Source: Alkalibacterium sp046484155 (GTDB lineage Bacteria > Bacillota > Bacilli > Lactobacillales > Carnobacteriaceae_A). From it: a DNA stretch of 64,000 nt. The position numbers and the translations under genes are program-made. Each line of letters opens with the position of its first letter. The first letter of the stretch is position 1. Below are positions 60,880 through 64,000 of this stretch, piece after piece. The stretch spans positions 14,618 to 78,617 of the forward strand of contig NZ_JAWOBT010000047.1 in assembly GCF_046484155.1 (NCBI RefSeq), given 5' to 3'. The notes below the pieces were generated by a model, which was given only the letters and a program-made list of their open reading frames with translations, was not told the origin of the DNA and searched no databases.

Positions 60880-61059
60880 TGTAAAATATCGCAGCGGAAA
60901 GCGGTAACCGCGTCAACAGTTTCTTGCCATGAATTATATGAGCGCAATTGTGTAACCAGCGGCTGCAAAGGTGAAGATTGAAAAGAAACTGCACGTATTA
61001 CTGAGCTTTCATACGTTATTTTACTCCATAAACTTATTTAACAATGGAGGAATTTTATA
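60880..61059 (+). promoter_or_regulatory. Structured rpsD (S4) leader
   Basis: The long leader contains the hairpin GCGGTAACCGC (60901-60911) and a 9-base long-range pairing, CAGTTTCTT (60917-60925) with AAGAAACTG (60983-60991). GCAGC near 60893 can pair with GCTGC near 60962. S4 autoregulates rpsD through a folded leader in Bacillus, and this fits that arrangement. Family assignment was not checked against a model. Confidence 0.6.
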
Positions 61060-61665
61060 ATGTCAAGATATACTGGACCATCATGGAAAAAATCAAGACG
61101 TTTAGGCATCTCTTTAACAGGTACTGGTAAAGAGCTAGCACGTCGCCCTTACGCACCAGGTCAACACGGACCTACAGGACGTATTAAATTATCAGAATAT
61201 GGTATGCAATTAAAAGAGAAACAAAAATTACGTTTTATGTATGGATTAAATGAACGTCAGTTCTTTAACTTGTTCACTGAAGCAGGAAAAATCCGTGAAG
61301 GTAAACAGGGTGTTAACTTCATGATCTTACTAGAACAACGTTTAGACAATGTTATTTATAGACTTGGTTTGGCAACAACACGTCGTCAAGCACGTCAAAT
61401 AGTAAACCACGGACACGTCACTGTTAATGGTAAACGCGTTGATATCCCGTCATTCCGCGTATCAGTTAATGATGTTGTTGGTATAAGAGAAAAATCTAGA
61501 GATATGAAAATAATCAAAGAATCTGTCGAATCAATCTTTGGCCGTCCTGATTTTGTATCATTTGATGATGAAAAATTAGAAGGAACACTTACACGTTTAC
61601 CATTACGTGAAGAAATGGCTGCTGAAATTGAAGAAGCATTTATCGTTGAGTACTACAACAGATAA
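61060..61665 (+). CDS. rpsD: 30S ribosomal protein S4
   Basis: A 201-residue primary 16S rRNA-binding protein that nucleates 30S assembly and represses its own synthesis. It begins SRYTGPSWKKSRRLGISLTG. The S4 domain lies near residues 91-155 (LEQRLDNVIYRLGLATTRRQ, VNHGHVTVNGKRVDIPS). No zinc cysteines are present in the N-terminal region, so it is the zinc-independent form. GGAGGAA precedes the ATG. Confidence 0.98.
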   Translation: MSRYTGPSWKKSRRLGISLTGTGKELARRPYAPGQHGPTGRIKLSEYGMQLKEKQKLRFMYGLNERQFFNLFTEAGKIREGKQGVNFMILLEQRLDNVIYRLGLATTRRQARQIVNHGHVTVNGKRVDIPSFRVSVNDVVGIREKSRDMKIIKESVESIFGRPDFVSFDDEKLEGTLTRLPLREEMAAEIEEAFIVEYYNR

Positions 61666-61674
61666 TAAAATCTG

Positions 61675-61709
61675 CAAAAAGGCTGGGACACTGTCCCAGC
61701 CTTTTTTTT
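61675..61709 (+). terminator. Rho-independent terminator after rpsD
   Basis: AAAAAGGCTGGGAC / GTCCCAGCCTTTTT arms with a minimal loop and T8. A GGCTGGGAC core of this type recurs in many Lactobacillales terminators. Confidence 0.95.
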
Positions 61710-61808
61710 ATGATTATTTAATTCACTACTCGGTTATCAAAGAAAAACCTGGATTGTGGAAAAGTAAAGTATCATTAATAAACTATTTTTTACAGATGTG
61801 CAGAGTGT

Positions 61809-62273
61809 TTAAAAATTTATATACTGCAATAAAACAGCTACAAATTCTTCTAGCATAGAGCGGTCTTCTTCTGAGAATCTGTTCTTTATAGGTGCGTCAA
61901 TATCTAGAACACCGATTTGTTTGCCGTTTTTTGTTATAGGAACGACTATTTCTGACTGGCTTTCAGCATCACAGGCAATATGACCGGGGAAGAGATTAAT
62001 ATCATCCACAATTAGTGACCGTTGCTCTTTAAGAGCGGTCCCGCAGACCCCTTCACCATGTTTGATTCTAATGCAAGCAACTTTACCTTGGAAGGGTCCT
62101 AAAACTAATTCATCATCTTCTGGATCCCATAAATAAAAGCCGGCCCAATTAATACTGGGAAGCTGATCAAACAACAAAGCAGAAGCATTGCTTAAATTAG
62201 CTATAGTATTTTTTTCCTCTTTTATAATGGCATCTAGTTGTTTATTTAACATGAATTTTATTGCACGTGACAT
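61809..62273 (-). CDS. Free methionine-(R)-sulfoxide reductase (GAF domain)
   Basis: A 154-residue GAF-fold enzyme that reduces free Met-R-sulfoxide. The three cysteines expected for the family are visible in GKVACIRIKHG, GEGVCGTALK and HIACDAESQSEIVVP. The aromatic segment WAGFYLWDPEDDELVLGPFQ is also typical. It is on the minus strand between rpsD and ezrA, as the ytsP relative is near rpsD and ezrA in Bacillus. No partner gene. Confidence 0.92.
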   Translation of the reverse strand: MSRAIKFMLNKQLDAIIKEEKNTIANLSNASALLFDQLPSINWAGFYLWDPEDDELVLGPFQGKVACIRIKHGEGVCGTALKEQRSLIVDDINLFPGHIACDAESQSEIVVPITKNGKQIGVLDIDAPIKNRFSEEDRSMLEEFVAVLLQYINF

Positions 62274-62340
62274 AAGTTGATCCTTTCTGTATTTAAATTT
62301 ATTTAATTTGCTTGCTAGTATAACATAATTTACATAAGTT

Positions 62341-62349
62341 TGATATACT
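62341..62349 (+). promoter_or_regulatory. Extended -10 promoter for ezrA
   Basis: TGATATACT (TGnTATACT) lies 53 bases before the ezrA ATG. The -35 region (TAACAT) is weak. Confidence 0.5.
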
Positions 62350-62402
62350 ATACAAAAGAGAGACTAAGCCATAAAAGGCAAAGAATTGTTGGAGGCGAAA
62401 GC

Positions 62403-64000
62403 ATGACAGTAGAATTGATCGTTACATTAAGTCTTGTACTACTTGCTGTATTAATTTATAGCAGTACATACTATATGAAAAGGAAACATTTTGAAAGAAT
62501 TGATGAGCTGGATAGTCAAAAAAAACAACTCTATGATAAAATTCCAAAGGGTAAGATCCTTACTTTGGATAAAATGATGATTACGGGTCAATCGAAAGAA
62601 GTAGCGAACGCTGTGATAACGGATATTGATAACATTGAAGGAAAGCAGCTTCAAACAATTGAGTCTCATTTGTTTGAAGCTGAACAATCCACTGACCGTT
62701 ATCGCTTTAATCAATCGACTAAAAACGAAAAAAAAGCAGTTGAATTAATAAAAGAGACTGAAGATAGCTTAGCAAAAACATCTCAAAATTTAGATGAGCT
62801 TTTACAGAGAGAACAAGCTAACCTGAGAAAAATAGAATCGATCAAGAAACGTTATCATAAAGTTAGAAAAGAATTATTAGCCAAGAGCTTTACGTTTGGC
62901 GAATCTATTAATAGCCTTGAAGAAAAGCTGGGAGTGATGGAAAACTTATTCACTTCATTTTCGGACTTGACCGCTTCAGGAGATCATGAAGAAGCCAAAA
63001 AGGTTGTGAGTCAGTTAGAATCACGCTTAACTGAAATGGAAACAATGATAATTTCAATCCCTGAACTCAATGACAAAATAGAAAATGATTATGGGAAACA
63101 ACTTGAAGAGATTGAAGAAGGTTATAATAAATTAATTATTCAAGAGTATAATTTCCCTGAATCTGTTGACATGGAAGAACGAATCGCTCTTCTTGCTGAA
63201 AAAATCACTCATTTAAAGAAATTATTATCCAAGCTTAAACTTAAAGCCATTGAAGCTGAACAAGAAGTTGTTGAACATTTAATTGATGAATCATACACTA
63301 CAATGGAAAAAGAAATTAATGCCAAATATGCTACTGAAAAGCTCTCTAGAAAATTGCCGAAAATCATGTATTATGTTACTAATCAAAGCAAAGAGCTGAG
63401 TTTGGAACTTGACCGCATAGGCCAAAGTTATCATCTTTATCAAGAAGAGCATGAAACATATTTGGAACTGAATAAGATCATGAAAAAAGAAAAACAAATT
63501 GTCTCCGACGTTTCAGCTCAAGTTGAAAAAAATGAAATAGCTTACTCAGATGCAGAAACGTTATTAAATCAAGCCTTTGATCAATTTGAGATTTTGTCGA
63601 AATCCTATAATTCTTTATCGGAAAGTTTATATTCTTATAGAGACAAAGAAAAAGAAATCAAAAATGATCTTGAGGACATGGAGAAGTCTTTAAGAGAAAT
63701 GAAAAGATATATACAAGCAAAACATCTTCCAGGACTTCCTGATGATTATTTAGACATATTTTTTTACACTACTGATCATTTAGAACAGCTTTCGGTAGAG
63801 TTAGCAAGACCGAAATTAGATTTCAAAGAAGTAACGAAGCTTCATACGTTGTGTGATGAGGACATCGAGCATTTAGCGGATGAAACAGAAAAAATAGTGG
63901 ATAGCGCGCTACTCACTGAATTAACTAGTCAACGCTTATACCGGTATAAAGAGGAATATCCGGGTGTGATTGAAACGATCAAGTACAGCGAAGCTTTATT
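62403..64000 (+). CDS. ezrA: Septation ring formation regulator EzrA (3' truncated by window)
   Basis: EzrA is a bitopic protein that limits FtsZ assembly away from midcell and helps coordinate division. The frame is open from ATG 62403 to the window end, showing 532 residues of an expected 570 or so. A single N-terminal transmembrane helix (LIVTLSLVLLAVLIYSSTYY, residues 5-24) precedes spectrin-like coiled coils. Characteristic pieces are FERIDELDSQKKQLYDKIP and GQSKEVANAV. TTGGAGGCG lies 8 bases upstream. Its partner ftsZ is elsewhere in this window. The C-terminus is not visible. Confidence 0.95.
   Translation, partial: MTVELIVTLSLVLLAVLIYSSTYYMKRKHFERIDELDSQKKQLYDKIPKGKILTLDKMMITGQSKEVANAVITDIDNIEGKQLQTIESHLFEAEQSTDRYRFNQSTKNEKKAVELIKETEDSLAKTSQNLDELLQREQANLRKIESIKKRYHKVRKELLAKSFTFGESINSLEEKLGVMENLFTSFSDLTASGDHEEAKKVVSQLESRLTEMETMIISIPELNDKIENDYGKQLEEIEEGYNKLIIQEYNFPESVDMEERIALLAEKITHLKKLLSKLKLKAIEAEQEVVEHLIDESYTTMEKEINAKYATEKLSRKLPKIMYYVTNQSKELSLELDRIGQSYHLYQEEHETYLELNKIMKKEKQIVSDVSAQVEKNEIAYSDAETLLNQAFDQFEILSKSYNSLSESLYSYRDKEKEIKNDLEDMEKSLREMKRYIQAKHLPGLPDDYLDIFFYTTDHLEQLSVELARPKLDFKEVTKLHTLCDEDIEHLADETEKIVDSALLTELTSQRLYRYKEEYPGVIETIKYSEAL

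Overview
This 64 kb window is a low-GC Firmicutes chromosome segment that is almost wholly core genome. Gene content and order point to Lactobacillales, and I would guess Carnobacteriaceae. The division cluster lacks the sporulation genes found in Bacillus. The spx-mecA-coiA-pepF-yjbH-yjbK-relQ-nadK-rluD block, a DUF3397 gene before mraZ, ClpE with CtsR boxes, and RelQ all fit that order. The genus cannot be fixed from sequence alone. I see no tRNA or rRNA genes, insertion sequences, phage genes or CRISPR arrays.

Layout. 1-2.8 kb: the 3' part of thrS, then a leader-controlled infC-rpmI-rplT operon. 3-6.4 kb: an isolated protoporphyrinogen/coproporphyrinogen oxidase-like gene, an MBL hydrolase and a lipoate-protein ligase. 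6.7-16.3 kb: the Spx/competence block with spx, mecA, coiA, pepF, spxH (yjbH), yjbK, relQ, nadK and rluD, ending in a ComEC-like MBL protein and DUF3006. 16.3-26.5 kb: a GNAT, an AI-2E family permease, prfC, CtsR-controlled clpE, ptsHI, a beta-hydroxyacid dehydrogenase and an aminotransferase. 26.7-33.5 kb: ykuJ and the yqeG-yqeH-yhbY-nadD-yqeK-rsfS-yqeM-tmcAL run, then yceD-rpmF. 33.6-50.8 kb: DUF3397 and the complete division and wall cluster, mraZ-rsmH-ftsL-pbp-mraY-murD-murG-divIB-ftsA-ftsZ-sepF-ylmG-ylmH-divIVA, followed by a T-box and ileS. 51-57.8 kb: stress and housekeeping genes (csp, glsB-like, telA, xpaC, nudF, mtnN, DUF1054, an acetyltransferase and a baeRF-like protein). 58.6-64 kb: a DAK2-DegV fusion, DUF2177, rpsD with its leader, a free-Met sulfoxide reductase and the 5' part of ezrA.

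How the genes work together. Several regulators of one proteolytic circuit sit close by: Spx, its likely ClpXP adaptor SpxH, the ClpC adaptor MecA and the Hsp100 protein ClpE. Translation genes are controlled by four different RNA or protein logics: an infC/L20 leader, an rpsD leader, an Ile T-box and a CtsR operator. The division cluster carries a MraZ operator. The least explained items are the DAK2-DegV fusion with a hairpin-bearing long leader, the bacterial eRF1-like protein, the isolated heme-pathway oxidase, a 22-bp hairpin without a U-tract at 55.3 kb, and a gene-free gap of about 650 bp at 58 kb. I found no clearly new multi-gene system.
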